Below, piece after piece: positions 45,851 to 59,101 of a DNA stretch of 64,000 nt. Location of the stretch: contig NC_085867.1 of NCBI RefSeq assembly GCF_034702125.1, positions 49,365,898-49,429,897 of the forward strand, read 5' to 3'. Every line of letters starts with the position of its first letter. The first letter of the stretch is position 1. Position numbers and translations under genes: made by a program. This DNA is from Engraulis encrasicolus (lineage: Eukaryota; Chordata; Actinopteri; Clupeiformes; Engraulidae). The notes beneath the pieces are model-generated. The model had not been told where the DNA came from, made no database searches, and saw nothing but the letters and a program-made list of their open reading frames with translations.

Positions 45851-45943
45851 GTCAGGCTGGAGATCTGGAGAGGAGTGAAGGTCAGGCTGGGGATCTGGAG
45901 AGGAGTGAAGGTCAGGCTGGGGAACTGGAGAGGAGTGAAGGCT
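45851..45943 (+). repeat. 30-bp minisatellite, three copies
   Basis: Unit GTCAGGCTGGGGATCTGGAG plus AGGAGTGAAG, three near-identical copies. Confidence 0.92.
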
Positions 45944-46018
45944 GGGGGTGAGTCAAGGGGATCTGAAGGGAGGAATGGTGGAATCACAAATCTATGTGTC
46001 TATCTGTACATATTAAGA

Positions 46019-46118
<100 letters not shown>

Positions 46119-46414
46119 ATAGGTTTGCAATTGCTTAAATGTTTTTAGGAAACGCAGCCCTGGACAATGCCTCCATGATGATGAGACTTCGGTGGAATTT
46201 TCATGGATATTTTGCACATACACACATCATGCGTTCTTGCATCTTGCATTCTTGGGTAGGCATGGGGGGAAAAACTCTGATCACCCAATGTAATATAGGG
46301 ACTCAATTGGGTTGGTTCTGGCCACAGTATGTTTTTTTTCCAAAATGTAAAATGTTTCTAGAATATATATTTTTTATATTATATATTACTTTATATTCAT
46401 GTTTTACTCTATTC

Positions 46415-46600
46415 TAGTGTTTCTCAAACTGTGAGCCAGGGTCCACTGGTGGTGGGCCTTGAAGGTATTCTGGGCCTTGAAATCATCCTCTAAAAATCAA
46501 GATAATAATTGTGTGAGTGTTGCAGTTGACTATTTATTTGAGTTTTATTGTTTATTGGGTCAGAGGTGGGCCACACGTTGGAAAGGGTTGGGAACCCCTG
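46415..46600. mobile_element. hAT MITE family H2, copy 2 (186 bp)
   Basis: TAGTGTTTCTCAAACTG to GGTTGGGAACCCCTG, with a perfect 8-bp duplication CTCTATTC on both sides (46,407 and 46,601). Interior words such as GGCCTTGAAGGTATTC are shared with copy 1. Confidence 0.92.
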
Positions 46601-46608
46601 CTCTATTC

Positions 46609-47411
46609 CATCTACATTTCCATTGATGGTGCAGTGCAGAGTAGACCTTTGAGATCTGCTGTGTCCAGTATGGCTCTACAATAATGGGAGTTTGTCTCCC
46701 CCTGCTGGTCACTGTAATCTCATTCTCTCACCTGCAGACATCTTCCATCCACACTGCTGGGCATGTGTAATAAAAACTGTGTAGTTATGGAAGATAATGA
46801 AATAATTCATAGTTTATGATGGTAGCAACACAGTTTAGAATTACATCTTAAACCCAGTGCGACCTAGACAGAAACAGAAAACTGTAATTTTATGTAGATT
46901 ATTGTCAATAAATGGACTTTGAGACACAGTTGAATAAGCTATAATAATCCTCTTTGATCATTTTGAGGCATACACATGTTTTGACCGTCTAGCAGAGTCT
47001 AAACCTCTTTATAAATGAGAGTGATGCTGGTTTATGTCAAGTCCATTGATGTCAAGAAACACAAGACATGAAATTCTGAATGCAGTTTCTTTATTGAATA
47101 AACAATGGAGTGAATTTTGAGGTATGGCTGTGTTTGCATGAGCACCATGACACAGCAGAGTCAGGGGACAGCAGTAGGATGAGCGGATGCTTGCCCCATT
47201 TCAGATGAGGAGAGCAAACTGCCCCATCAACGGAGCAAGCAACATGGCAGAGTAGGCTATGCCATGTAAGACATGACAAGGTGGAGGGGTGATGGGTTTC
47301 AAAGAAGCATGCAACTGTAAGCTGGGGGGAAAACTAATTTAAGAAAGTCGGCTTGATTCAATGTGACCAATCAGAAGCGAGGAGTTCATTTTCTAATGTA
47401 AGGCCTCTGAA
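46609..47411. other. Intergenic interval and 3' flank of the minus-strand gene
   Basis: No gene. Contains the polyA signal for the minus-strand gene at 47,090-47,095. Confidence 0.6.
47090..47095 (-). terminator. Polyadenylation signal AATAAA
   Basis: TTTATT on the plus strand, about 540 bases past the stop of the minus-strand secreted-protein gene. It is the first good signal seen downstream. Confidence 0.55.
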
Positions 47412-47576
47412 CAGGGTTGCCAGATTTGGAAGTTTCCTACCCAGCTGTGCTGTTTAACATGGCCATCTGCAGGTGGCTCTATGACCATAGAAATCAATCA
47501 AATGTAGTTAAAATTGGGTGGAATTTAGTGGTTTTTGAGAATGTATTGCGCTGAAAATCACACATCTGGCAACCCT
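47412..47576. mobile_element. GTTGCCAGAT MITE in the 3' UTR region
   Basis: CAGGGTTGCCAGATTTGG to CACATCTGGCAACCCT. The 8-mers beside it (CCTCTGAA, CTCCTGAA) match at six positions. If the distal polyA signal is used, this MITE is part of the 3' UTR of the neighbouring gene. Confidence 0.78.
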
Positions 47577-47638
47577 ACTCCTGAAGCAGATCAGAGGCAG
47601 CTATGACCTGGGCAGAACTAATGCTGACGGTGGACTTG

Positions 47639-49252
47639 TCACCGTATTTTGGCTAAAATTTCGTTCAGTTTGGACTCAATGTCTGCCAGCCGGACACCTG
47701 TGGGCGTGACAGTAGACAGGGGTAATTTTAAAACGTCCAGAAGGATTTCAGTGTCGACTTTTGTCTCACACGTTTCTCCATAGAATCCATCTTGACACAC
47801 ACACAAAGCATCGGAGGAGTCCAGCAGCCTCTTGCACGTCCCATCATTTTGGCATTTTGTATCGGGTCCATCGCAGGGGGACAATGTCCTGGAGTAATAG
47901 ATAGCAGTTTTGTATGGATAGCCACCAATCCTACATTCTTCAGTTACATTAGGGGACGGGTTCTCGGCAAAATCATTTTTGTCATAGGTGGCATGTGTTC
48001 TTTTCGCATACTCTACAACATTCATTGTAAATTCGTACCCCAAAACGTGAGTAAGGAGGTCTTCATTTCGCATAGAGCAAGCAGCACATGCACCCAAAAT
48101 GCATCTGAGGGCCATTTTGAGATTTTTAAGGTCTGCCTCGGGGATATCTGCCTTCTGAGTGTAAGCTATGGCCACAGTGAGGTCATCGTCAATTGGGATC
48201 TTAGTCATAGTGTCATACACTACTAAATACTTGAAGCTCCCAGTTTCTTTAGATGACTTGTATGCCAACACAACCCACTTATAAAAGTCATACTTATCGT
48301 CCAGAAACCCTTTCACCTGGTCTGCAATACTCTGCAGGTTGTCAGAACTGACCAATTTGGCTCTCTCCACTACATCCTCTTTCACATAGTCCATGTGATC
48401 TTCTAGACAGGAATCCACAACTCTTGATTGAGCTGCGAATACTTTCTTGAAGATCTTTTTATCTTCTTCAAGTTTGTCTGTGGTCTTATAACCGACCAGG
48501 TTCCAGTAGAAATTATTAAGTGCTATACCTTTCATCAATAAACTATTGAAGTAGAGATTAAAGTTTAGTATTTTCTTAAGGTCACATTTAAACTTTCTGC
48601 GTAGCAGGTTGTTGAGGTTCCCACTAAGAGCTGTGCCCTCTACTGTCAAATAATGGTACAGGCTATCCACACTGGATTCCACTTGTGAGTATTCATAGTA
48701 GTTGACAAAGACTTTGGCCAAATAGTTCATTTCATTCAAATTGTGATCTCTAAAAAACTCTTCATACTTATTCCAGGCACTAAGAATGCGCACTTCATCT
48801 TGAGAGTAGACACTGGCATAGTTGTACCACTCTACATCTGTCGCCAGGTTGGACACCTGCTGGGAGAGGGAGTCCAACTTCCTGTTGACCTCTCTGAAGC
48901 CAGCCTTGACCTCCCTCAACACTGGATCATGCTGGGGAACAAACAACATCACCATGTTGATAACTGCAAACGCAGGTCCTATAAAGGGCACGGCATTGGC
49001 GAATTTGGACAGGCCCTGCATGAGACCTGTGACTGTCTCCAGGTTTTTTTTTGTCGCCATTTGTTCGGTCACTGTGCTCACAATCTCTTTTGCGGTGTTT
49101 AGGCCATCTATTATTTTGTCTCTGGTTTCGAAATCAAGCTCTTTTTCAGTAAAGTAGACTCCGTCAAGTGTAGAGCAGGTCACACTGGTTGCCCAGGAGA
49201 CGATGACCAGACCAGCCAGCAGCATGTTGACCAAACTGAGGGGTGGCACCAT
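47639..49252 (-). CDS. Secreted EGF-domain protein, SE-cephalotoxin-like family
   Basis: One coding exon of 537 residues. I start at 49,252, because a splice acceptor TGTGTTGCAG lies two bases before this ATG; the frame is open 36 codons further but that part would be intron. Residues 8-27 are a signal peptide (MLLAGLVIVSWATSV then TCS). Residues about 40-83 look helical, 84-106 are strongly hydrophobic (PFIGPAFAVINMVMLFVP), followed by a mostly helical region with few Cys. Residues 460-495 form a six-Cys EGF module (C-x-N-D-G-T-C ... C-V-C ... G-F-Y-G-E-T-C). The layout and several segments resemble proteins annotated SE-cephalotoxin-like in fishes, named after a cuttlefish salivary toxin; toxicity in fish is not established. 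Intact, no stops. The role could be defence or extracellular signalling. Confidence 0.72.
   Translation of the reverse strand: MVPPLSLVNMLLAGLVIVSWATSVTCSTLDGVYFTEKELDFETRDKIIDGLNTAKEIVSTVTEQMATKKNLETVTGLMQGLSKFANAVPFIGPAFAVINMVMLFVPQHDPVLREVKAGFREVNRKLDSLSQQVSNLATDVEWYNYASVYSQDEVRILSAWNKYEEFFRDHNLNEMNYLAKVFVNYYEYSQVESSVDSLYHYLTVEGTALSGNLNNLLRRKFKCDLKKILNFNLYFNSLLMKGIALNNFYWNLVGYKTTDKLEEDKKIFKKVFAAQSRVVDSCLEDHMDYVKEDVVERAKLVSSDNLQSIADQVKGFLDDKYDFYKWVVLAYKSSKETGSFKYLVVYDTMTKIPIDDDLTVAIAYTQKADIPEADLKNLKMALRCILGACAACSMRNEDLLTHVLGYEFTMNVVEYAKRTHATYDKNDFAENPSPNVTEECRIGGYPYKTAIYYSRTLSPCDGPDTKCQNDGTCKRLLDSSDALCVCQDGFYGETCETKVDTEILLDVLKLPLSTVTPTGVRLADIESKLNEILAKIR
47768..47875 (-). other. EGF-like domain of the secreted protein
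   Basis: Six cysteines in the EGF pattern C-x6-C-x5-C-x10-C-x1-C-x8-C with the G-F-Y-G-E-T-C signature of the last loop. Followed by a 41-residue tail ending in a probable amphipathic helix (IESKLNEILAKI). Confidence 0.9.
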
Positions 49253-49253
49253 A

Positions 49254-50202
49254 ACTGCAACACACATGACATGGCATGACATCCTTATCATAACACCTTT
49301 CAAATGTTCCAGGTTTTTTGTTCTTATGTGTGTTTGTGTGGGTATGTATTTTGAAAACACATTGTATAAGTTACAGTGTATTTAGGCCTACCTTGAAACA
49401 CCTAGCATGAATTTATGTATATAAATCTATAATTTGATATATAATAGTACAATATAAAACAATACATGTATGAATATGAAGTATGTGATTTTACTCTGGT
49501 GGTGTGTCACTTTGACTTACTTGACTTTATTTCTAATGTTTTTTACCCTTGCTATTATCTTTATAAGGTTTGATATTGTTTAAAATCAGCATATTTCCAG
49601 AAATGTTGACTTGTAATGTACCTTTTTTGTCACACAAGTGAGTACACCCCTCACATTTCTGTAGTTTTGTTTGTACTGTATCTTTCACTTTCACACAATG
49701 AACAGTAGCCAGCGTACAACTTCTGTCAAAATGTACCTCACAAAAATGAGTACACCCTATGCTAAAATCCATGGCTGGATTGGCCATATGGCATGCAAGG
49801 CATTTACCCGGTGGACTGTTTGTGATTTTTAGCTAGGCCTCCCCCTCAACGGTATCAGTCCTCATGCCACTACAGAGGGCCTCTCCAACACAATGAGATA
49901 TAAATCAAGCATTTTGGCTCTTGCAGTCAACATAACTCATAGATTACTTCAATGTCGTCATATGATTCATTGTCTCCCTGGATGCCTGGTGGACTAGTCC
50001 CCGCTGAAAATGCCCGTTTTATCCCAGCCCTGTTCAAATCCAACAGAGGCAATCATGCTCTGCTTCAGTCAAAGATACTCTTTTGGTGAATTCAGCAGAT
50101 CATGATCCTCTCTATAGGATTTTAACACAATACTCACCTTTGTGAGGTGCATTTTGCGACATTAATGGCTGTATTTCAAATTATTTTGAGTGAACAATAA
50201 TT
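49254..50202. other. Upstream intron and 5' flank of the secreted-protein gene
   Basis: A splice acceptor at 49,255-49,256 (minus strand) implies a non-coding first exon somewhere upstream. I see no clear donor or promoter. The short minus-strand frame at 49,533-49,787 is repetitive (GTACACC / GAGTACACC) and probably an old repeat. Confidence 0.5.
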
Positions 50203-50210
50203 TGAAGCAG

Positions 50211-52317
50211 CAGGCACGTGCAGAGCATAGTTGCCCACGGTGCCCGAGCAACGGCCCTTTTGCCCACATTGGCTGATATTGCCCTTCCAAGGGAGGGGAA
50301 AATAATATGGCAATTATAATTTCATATTTAAATATCATTTGATTTCTTTATAATTCATAATTTTGATTGAAGTTTTGTACAATAAAGACTTAAGTCAGTC
50401 ATACAAATTCATCAGACCCGTCGAGAATGGGCACGAGCGATGTGAGGTAGGTAGGCTACGCAACAACTCCGGTGGGGAGGGAGAAGGCACGCGACAGGCC
50501 CTTGAGCGCCTATAAGACACACGAAAGATTTTGAAGATGCCTGGGTGTCGGCTAGAGCCCTACACACAGTCTACATATTAGGGTACAAAATATGCTCACA
50601 ATCAACCTCTCTAATACAATGTTGAGTTTAGAACTTTTAGTTATCATACATCTGACAGCCAGCCAGCGCCACGTTTAGGTAGCAAAAAAACCCGACAGCC
50701 AGCTGTAGATATGCCTCGGAAAAATAGGCTAAGATTTCATGTTTCAACTGATTTGCTTTGCAATTCGTATTTTTGATTGAAGCTTCCTAAATTAAGTTTT
50801 CAAATTCAGATTCACCTGCACCTCGAGATAGGCAAAGGGAGGGGCAGCATGCGCGATGCGGGGGGCACGCGCAGCTCTACATGGGAGGGAGGGAGGATGG
50901 AACAAGCATGCATGCGACCAGGGCAGAGACACAAAATATGTCGAAGATGTCGTGGGAGTAGAGCGACTGCCCTGGCGGCCTGAGGTGAGCTGGAAACACA
51001 GCAGACTACACAGTATTAAACTACATGATCACAATTAATGTCTCTTAAAGCCGATCTCGAGTTTAGGACGTTTGATCCTAAATAATCTGACAGCCGGGGT
51101 GTGCCACGTTCAGATATTGGGGGAATACGACAGCCAGCTAGCTTGCTTGCAGTCAACGTTTTACATGGCTCAGGTTGTTTTGTGGAAGGCTAACCCAACT
51201 AAGAAACATGCAGATGACATGTCGTTTTATCAAGCAAGAGAGAACTTAAGGGGGTAGGCTAGCTAAAGGAAGCACATCTCTGCAGAGTTGGCTGCGAAAA
51301 AAATGAACAGGTGCAGGTGAGGCAGAGAATCTTTTTCAGGATTGTAGATGTTTGATCTTGGTGAGACCGCTAGGAAAGTGCGTTTTCTTACGCTGATATA
51401 GCCTATTCTCCGACCCAAAGATAGGCTACTGTTTCCACTGTCAATGTCCATGTAATTGAAATAAATCCACTCCACGTGATAACTGACGTTTACTGTTCTT
51501 CTCAAGACATAGGCCTACAAAATGTGCATGAACTAACTAAAATATCTGTAATGAAAATAAAAGGTTATAAAGTCTGCGAGAAGCTCGGAGCTTCAGAGCA
51601 ACATATAAGAACTGGTGCTCCCACGCCACGGTTCTTTGCGATCTGAAATGAAAGCCGGCTCGTCCATTCTTAAAGCGACAGTACACATTTTTAATATAGG
51701 CTACAAAAGACCCAACAAATGACCTAAACCTGTGAATTCTTATTGTTTTAGCTTTCCTATATAATATTCATCATTTTAATCATGGAATATGCCTATTAAT
51801 TAAATTTCAAATTCAAATTAAATGATCTTTTTAACATTTTTTAACTATTTCTATTTATTATAACTTAAAGTCTACTTTGGCTGCTACAAGGATTATAAAG
51901 ATGACAGTGGGTTAATTGATTAAGCATCCTCATATTTAGCCTATTAATTTACTCATCATTTCATTTCATTTAAGATGAGGATGACTCAGAGCTACAGACC
52001 TCTGCACATAGGGCAGGTAGGCATAAGACTGATAATCTCTGTGACTGATACAGGTTTAAAAACTATCAAGGCTTTTTCTCATAATTTCATTTAATTTAGG
52101 GGCAGCCACATACCACACATGAGGAAATGTGGATCAGGAGACATTTAGGGCAGGTGGGCATAAGGCTGATCATCTCTGATATGATTAATAGGTAGGCCTA
52201 CATGTTTAAAAACTAGCATGTTATATCATATGGTACGCATATTCAGGATACTATACAATAAAAAATACCTTTCTTCAGGTTAGAGCAACTGCCCTTTGAA
52301 ATTCCTGTGCACGTCCC
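50211..52317. mobile_element. hAT-type element, 2,107 bp, degenerate
   Basis: Left CAGGCACGTGC and right GCACGTCCC ends, with a perfect 8-bp duplication TGAAGCAG at 50,203-50,210 and 52,318-52,325. Inside, about 420 bp (50,330-50,720) is tandemly duplicated in diverged form (50,745-51,140), sharing TTTTGATTGAAG, TCTGACAGCC and GACAGCCAGCT. No transposase recognised. Confidence 0.75.
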
Positions 52318-52455
52318 TGAAGCAGCTATTCAAGTTTTACGCTGGCTACTGTTCATTGTGTCAAACTGAAATGTCTTTAATGTTGTCCGATGAAAATATA
52401 TACTTACAAATATCCAGAAATGTGATGGGCGTACTGACATACTGTTCATGTATAA

Positions 52456-52722
52456 CTAATGAAGCATATAGGCTAAGTAAACAATACAAAGCTGCAAACC
52501 TGGTTGGGGTGTTGAGCTGTAGGTTGGCTGGCAGGTGGTGTTTTTTCCCAGAAGCGTTTGGTCGTCAGAGAGAGACTCAGGCTTTGTTGCCGCTGCTTCT
52601 TCTTCTTGGAGAGATGCAGGCTTCTCTTTAAATACAAGAAACTCAATGGCCACACCCATCCACTGTCGAGAAGGACATTTAATCAAGGGACCAAAGAAAG
52701 CATAGGTTGCTTTCCTGTCCAT
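52456..52722 (-). other. Possible isolated exon
   Basis: On the minus strand an acceptor-like TTGTATTTAAAG precedes an open stretch reading EKPASLQEEEAAATKPESLS and DDQTLLGKN, ending at a weak donor CAG/GTTTGC near 52,505. Composition is protein-like but there is no flanking exon or domain. Confidence 0.25.
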
Positions 52723-53716
52723 TCATTCCTATGACATGTAGTTAACACAGCCCATGCAACATCATGCAGCCTTGCAGAGTAAAGGAGAACATGATGAAGG
52801 AGCTGAGCTGCACAAGACCAGAAACAACACATTTGTGTATAAAATCATCTTATCAGTTAATTTACTCTACCTGTCAAAAGATTTTGTAGTAAGGCTGTAG
52901 TAAGCCTGGCCTGACGGTCATGAAATGGCAAGACAGCGAGGGGGTGTTCAAGATGTAATCATACAGAGAAAAAATAAGAAAAAAAAAACTCCAAACAAAA
53001 TATCCAAATAAATAAATACATTAATCAAACAAAATCTTCCAAAAGGTGAACAAAAAAGCAACAGTCACAAAACCACTTTTCCCAGTTCCCTACAGGTGTG
53101 CTGTCCAGATGTCTGCTCCTGCTGAACTGTATCGCTGTTATGCATGTCATTTCAAAGAGGAGAATCTAAGTTTTCCAAGATTTCCATGACACTTTCCTGT
53201 ACACTGACACGTGGCTGAGAAAATGAATTGTGAATCCATCATAACAGGTCTTATGAGGTTCATTCTGATGGACTTGAACGTGTAGCAGAGGTTGCTAACA
53301 ACAGGAAAAATGTGGGTATTCTAGAGCTTTGACCGCTAGTGCTACTGCTACCGCCAAGTGTCCTTCTCCTTGTCCTTACTCTTATTCAGCTTACAGCATT
53401 TTATGGGCCATGTCTCAACATGTTGAAGCACACTGTGTAATGTCCATGCACAATTCATCATTTAATTTCATGGATTGAATGTTTTGAAAATTAAATTAAG
53501 TGATACTTGTAGGGGGCGTCAGGCTTGGAACAAAATAGATGAAGCTTTGAAGGTGATGCCCTCTATGTCCAACATCAACATCTTTTTAGTCATCTGTAGC
53601 AAAGCTTTCTGAAATACTTACGTCCATGGTTAGCTACCCTAACCATTGCCATTGTATTACTACAGCTTATTGATGATTTGGAGGGTTTTACCATCGTTTT
53701 ACAATGAAAACTAACC
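52723..53716. other. Non-coding interval
   Basis: No gene or clear element recognised. Confidence 0.55.
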
Positions 53717-55105
<1,389 letters not shown>

Positions 55106-55654
55106 TATTAGGCGAGTACATTTAGGGTTTAACCCCAAAAAAATTGATACAAAAGGTTTTTTTATGGATTCTATTACTATTGGACCTGCTAAATGACATA
55201 CTAAAAATCTAGTAAAATCTGACTTTGGGAAATTAGTTTTTTCAACATGGCTGCCATAGGCTTATTATAAGGGTCAAGAGACACTCCAGGTGAATAGGCC
55301 AAAAAATTTAGCTTGCCGATATCGCCATGAAACTTAATCCGGTGATTACTCACATATTTGTGAGAAAAAAATGTATTGCGAGTTTTCTGAAATGTTGTGT
55401 TTTAATATGGTAATTGGACCATATCTAATTAAATATGCATTAAATTTAAAAATGCAAAAACTCAAAATCTGAAAAAGCCAAGCTCAAAATTACTCTTTTA
55501 TTTTGTTTCTAGTAAGCCAGGAGATATCTTCAGAAGAGATTATGGACATCTCTTTTTGTTTTGTAGTAAATCTAAAAATCTTTGTGCAGACACACCAGCT
55601 AGCATTTTTTTTTCTAAACATGATTATTTAACATCTCTCTTAGATGTAAATAAT

Positions 55655-57300
55655 TGAGTTTTATGTTTCTCAAGTTCTTCCAGGGCAAGGGCAAGGTCAG
55701 CTGTCCTCAAATCATAGCCTCTCCACAGAGGTGTCCTAAGGGGTGGTGCTGGGACTCATATTTGCCATGTACACCACATCACTGGGCCATGTTATCTGTT
55801 CTCACAGCTTCTCATACTACTGTTACACCGATGAAGCACAGTTACTTTGTGCCAGATGACTCCACGGTCACACACATTTACGCTTGCCTCTCTGAACTAT
55901 CCACAAGTATGAAGGAATGCGACCTTCAGTTGAGCCTCGCCCAAATGCACTGCTGGTGATCCCAGCCAAAGATTTAGGTTGCCATGATATCGAACTCAAT
56001 ATGGATTTTGCTACTGTTGCCTCAAATAAGGCCACAAGAAATCTAGGTGTCATTGTTGATGACCATCTATCATTCTCTGACCACATAGCCTCAGTTTCCC
56101 AGTCATGTTGCTTTTCACTGTTAAAGATGGCCTCTCAACGTCATTTAATTAATATTGCCGTGTTCCCTATTGTTATTGAATGTGTTACGCGTTGGTCCTG
56201 TTTTAAAAAACGTTCTGGTTGCTTTGTTTCAAGACGTTTTTGCAAGCTGGCAAGGTGGCTTGTGGAGAAACGAGAGAGTGTTCCGTGTTTCTCGTGGAAA
56301 TGCGTCTCTGATTGGCTCACTCCTCCTGCTCTCGAAGAAACGCGTCTCTGATTGGCTCAGTCCTCCAGTACTTGGAGAGAATGTAATGGGAAACAGAGTC
56401 GCCACTTCCCCGGGTGGTACTGCACTATAGGGGCGCCAACGGAGGCGTGCAGGCTCCATTCAGGGCTGTGCTCTTTCGACAGCGACCCCTAGGCGAGCAG
56501 CAGGCACGGAGCAACCAGAGTGAGCTGGCTTTATGTATGAGGCTTTGTGCTGTGTGTGTACCTGAGAGTAGCAACCAGCTGATAGCTAAGCTAAGCTATG
56601 TTTCGGGCCACCAGACGTTTCTTGTTTTGAAAACAAGCAGAAAAAAATTACTCGACATGTTTTTAGATAAATGGGTCGATATAAACCTTTGTGGGCAACG
56701 CCTTCTTTCGACGTGACGAAACACAGAAAGGCTTTCATGATTCGCTCGTTTCTCTGCATTATTTATGTAAATTGGGAAACACCGGGAAACGCAGCCAGGA
56801 GAGTTGACGCACCGCTATGAGAGCCTTGCAAGTGAGTTTAACTTGGGGTGACCGTCCGAACTTCGAAAGGAGTGAGTAAAACTGAGTTTTATCGGAAGTT
56901 GGCCCTTAAATATACATAAAAGCAGACTGTATCTGACCTGACTGACTCAACTTCTGATATTGTCCATCTGACCTGAACTACTGCAACTCCCTCCTGACTG
57001 GTCTTCCAGCTTGTGCAATAAGCCCTTTGCAAATGTCACTGCATGCCACTCCTCTTTTTCATGCCCTAATTGAATACAAGGCCCTGACCCTTGACTATAA
57101 AGCTACAACAGGCCCTACTCTGGTGTATATGAAAGCTATGCTAAAGCCCTATGTCCTTTCAGGACATTATCTGTCTCCAGTACGTTTCACCTTGCCCTCT
57201 ACTTACACATGCTGTGGCTCCTGTCTACTCAGTTCAGCTGCTGAAAGACCCAAAATACCTAGTGACACCATGATTGTGCCCTGACAAACAGCACATGGAT
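55655..57300 (+). pseudogene. Second L2-type LINE fragment, inside the inverted-repeat element
   Basis: The plus strand reads fragments of the same RT region: a degenerate GVPQG-like block near 55,720, LLVIPAKDLGCHDIELN at 55,947, NLGVIVDDHLSFSDHI at 56,041, then after the 781-bp TTAA insertion CNSLLTGLPACAI-like sequence near 56,980 and KALTLDYKATTG at 57,078. Many stops and shifts. Confidence 0.8.
56125..56905 (+). mobile_element. TTAA element family T1, copy 2 (781 bp)
   Basis: Flanked by TTAA at 56,121-56,124 and 56,906-56,909. It interrupts the plus-strand LINE between CFSLL and the DYCNSLL region. Same length as copy 1 at 26,329-27,109 with only scattered differences. Confidence 0.9.
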
Positions 57301-57570
57301 ATTACCATAACAGTAGTGTCTTTACCCACCCAAACAGCACTCCAAACAAACAGATCCTGAAAACATGTTAATTCATGCCAATGTAATTATCATGTAGTAA
57401 CCTTTATTTAAAAAAACTTCGATCTAGTAAATGACACCTTTCCTGAAGTTAGATTTTCCTAGATTTTTAGTATGTTAGTAAGGACAGGTGGATGTATTGA
57501 AATCAGTTGAAAAACCTTTTGTATCAATTTTTTTGGGGTTTGGTGCATTTTGGCCATAGATGTACTCGAC

Positions 57571-57960
57571 TATATCCCCAGGAGTATCTTGTGATTGGCT
57601 ATGTTAAAGGCTGCAGACAGGTCTAGTAGGATGAGGACAGAGGATAGTCCTTTCGTTCTAAGCCGGTAACCTGCTTTGCAACTGCCCTTTCCAGTGTCAG
57701 TGTCAGTGAGTTTGGAAACATCTTCTTCAGAGAGTAGAGTAAATTCATGGAGTGTTGCAGGAGTCTTGGGTGGCTCACAGAATTGCTTGCTAATATTTGC
57801 TGTCTTTTCAGTGGAAATGTAGAGTTCAGTGAATGTAGAGAACAACTTACGTGGGTCTGTAGTGTTGCTGATCTTGTCATTGTAGTAGGTCATCTTGGGG
57901 GCTGTTACAGAGGTGGAGAAGGAGGCTGGCAGGGTCATCCGACCCATCGGACTAACCATG
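57571..57960 (-). pseudogene. L2-type LINE, N-terminal RT part
   Basis: The minus strand reads YYNDKISNTTDPRKLFSTF, then LLSEEDVSKL, and, after an internal deletion, SVLILLDLSAAFNIANHKIL, the motif around the first catalytic Asp of the RT. It is upstream part of the LINE at 53,717-55,105. Confidence 0.83.
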
Positions 57961-58440
57961 GATCATGGTTATTCAGGGTTTTCATGGTTTTTTTTTACTA
58001 TGTTTTGTGACTATGGTATTACCATAGTCAAAAACCATGAAAACCATGCATAACCATGGGTTTCGTGGTTACCCAAAAAAAAACTGAAAACCATGAATAA
58101 CCAGGCCACTTATGTGGGCAGCCATGGTGTAATGGTTAGGGAGTTGGGCTGAAGATCACAGAGTTGCCGTTTCGAATCCCACCCTTACCTCTCTCTACAC
58201 CTATTGGCTGAAGTGCCCTTGAGTAAGGCACCTAACCCCACATTGCTCCAAGGACTGTCACCAATATGCATGTTGGATTAAAAAAAACGCCAGCTAAGTA
58301 CAATTTACCATAAACCGTGATAAAACCATGGTTAGTTTTCAGGGTAAAACCCTGGTTAATTTCCGTAAGGGAATAGTTAAACCATTGTCAAACCATGATT
58401 GAACCATTGTTAAAAAATGTTAACTATGGTCGATTTTCGT
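57948..58440. mobile_element. AACCATGG-rich MITE region, interrupted by a SINE
   Basis: Repeated direct and inverted AACCATGGTT-type words (57,953-58,100 and 58,310-58,430), including ATGGTATTACCAT near 58,013, form a palindrome-rich element of a kind common in fish. The SINE at 58,112-58,305 sits in the middle. Confidence 0.6.
58112..58305 (+). mobile_element. tRNA-derived SINE, V-SINE type
   Basis: A box GGTGTAATGGTTAGGGAG, B box TTTCGAATCCC, the V-SINE-like central CCCTTGAGTAAGGCACCTAA, and a tail resembling GCCAGCTAAGTACAATTTAC. Confidence 0.85.
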
Positions 58441-58638
58441 ATGTGAATGCAGGTTAATATAATTGATTTGCATATAGTATGCTTTAACATTGTCTCTTTG
58501 CTGTAATACCCATTACTTTATTCAGTAGGCCTACCATGGGCCCAGTCATATGGTTACATTTAGCTTCACTTGGGGACCCTTTTCTACATGCTGTTAAACT
58601 TTGTGTGTCTCTTGAATCAAAAGATAAATGATGGTGTG

Positions 58639-58947
58639 AAGAAATTAATTTATAGTAGCCTATTTTGTTTTTATTCACAATTTGCTGTGTCCCATTTTCT
58701 TCATGTGAATTGCTCGAGGTGACAGTTTGAATTTGTGCAAGAACAAGCAGAAAACACAAGATAGGCCTAATACAGTGACCGCTAACAGTTGCAAGAAATT
58801 AATTTATAGTAGCCTATTTTGTTTTTATTCACAATTTACAGTGTCCCATTTTCTTCATGTGAATTGCTCGAAGTGACGGTTTGAGTTTGTGCAAGAACAA
58901 GCTGAAAAGATGAGATAGCACAGTGACTCACTGCTAACAGTTGCAAC
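58639..58947 (-). repeat. 154-bp tandem duplication with a possible signal-peptide exon
   Basis: Copies at 58,639-58,792 and 58,793-58,947. On the minus strand each reads LVLAQ(I/T)QTVTSSNSHEENGT. A third, shorter copy is at 59,698-59,783. No rest of a gene was found. Confidence 0.7.
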
Positions 58948-59101
58948 ACTGTCTGCAACACAGTCTGTTTTTGGTAAAAACATGATTTTGCACTATTTAA
59001 CTTGTCTGGTTCTCACGCAGATCCTCTTGTATAACACCCAATTGCGTGAGAACCAGGTTAGAGCAACTTTAATGCACAGGCCTACGTATATTCAGTATTA
59101 A

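Larger units (their letters stand above)
55106..57570. mobile_element. Inverted-repeat element splitting the LINE, about 2.46 kb
   Basis: Left GCGAGTACATTT...AACCCCAAAAAAATTG and right, inverted, CAATTTTTTTGGGG...ATGTACTCGAC. The inverted repeats extend about 115 bp with mismatches (ATACTAAAAATCTAG near both ends). LINE coding sequence on the minus strand stops at one border and resumes at the other. TA occurs at both borders as the likely target duplication. It carries another LINE copy on the plus strand. Confidence 0.75.

Noticed and set aside
49253..49360. Upstream extension of the secreted-protein frame to an ATG at 49,360
   Set aside because: A splice acceptor lies just before the ATG at 49,252, and only the shorter start gives a good signal peptide at the N-terminus.
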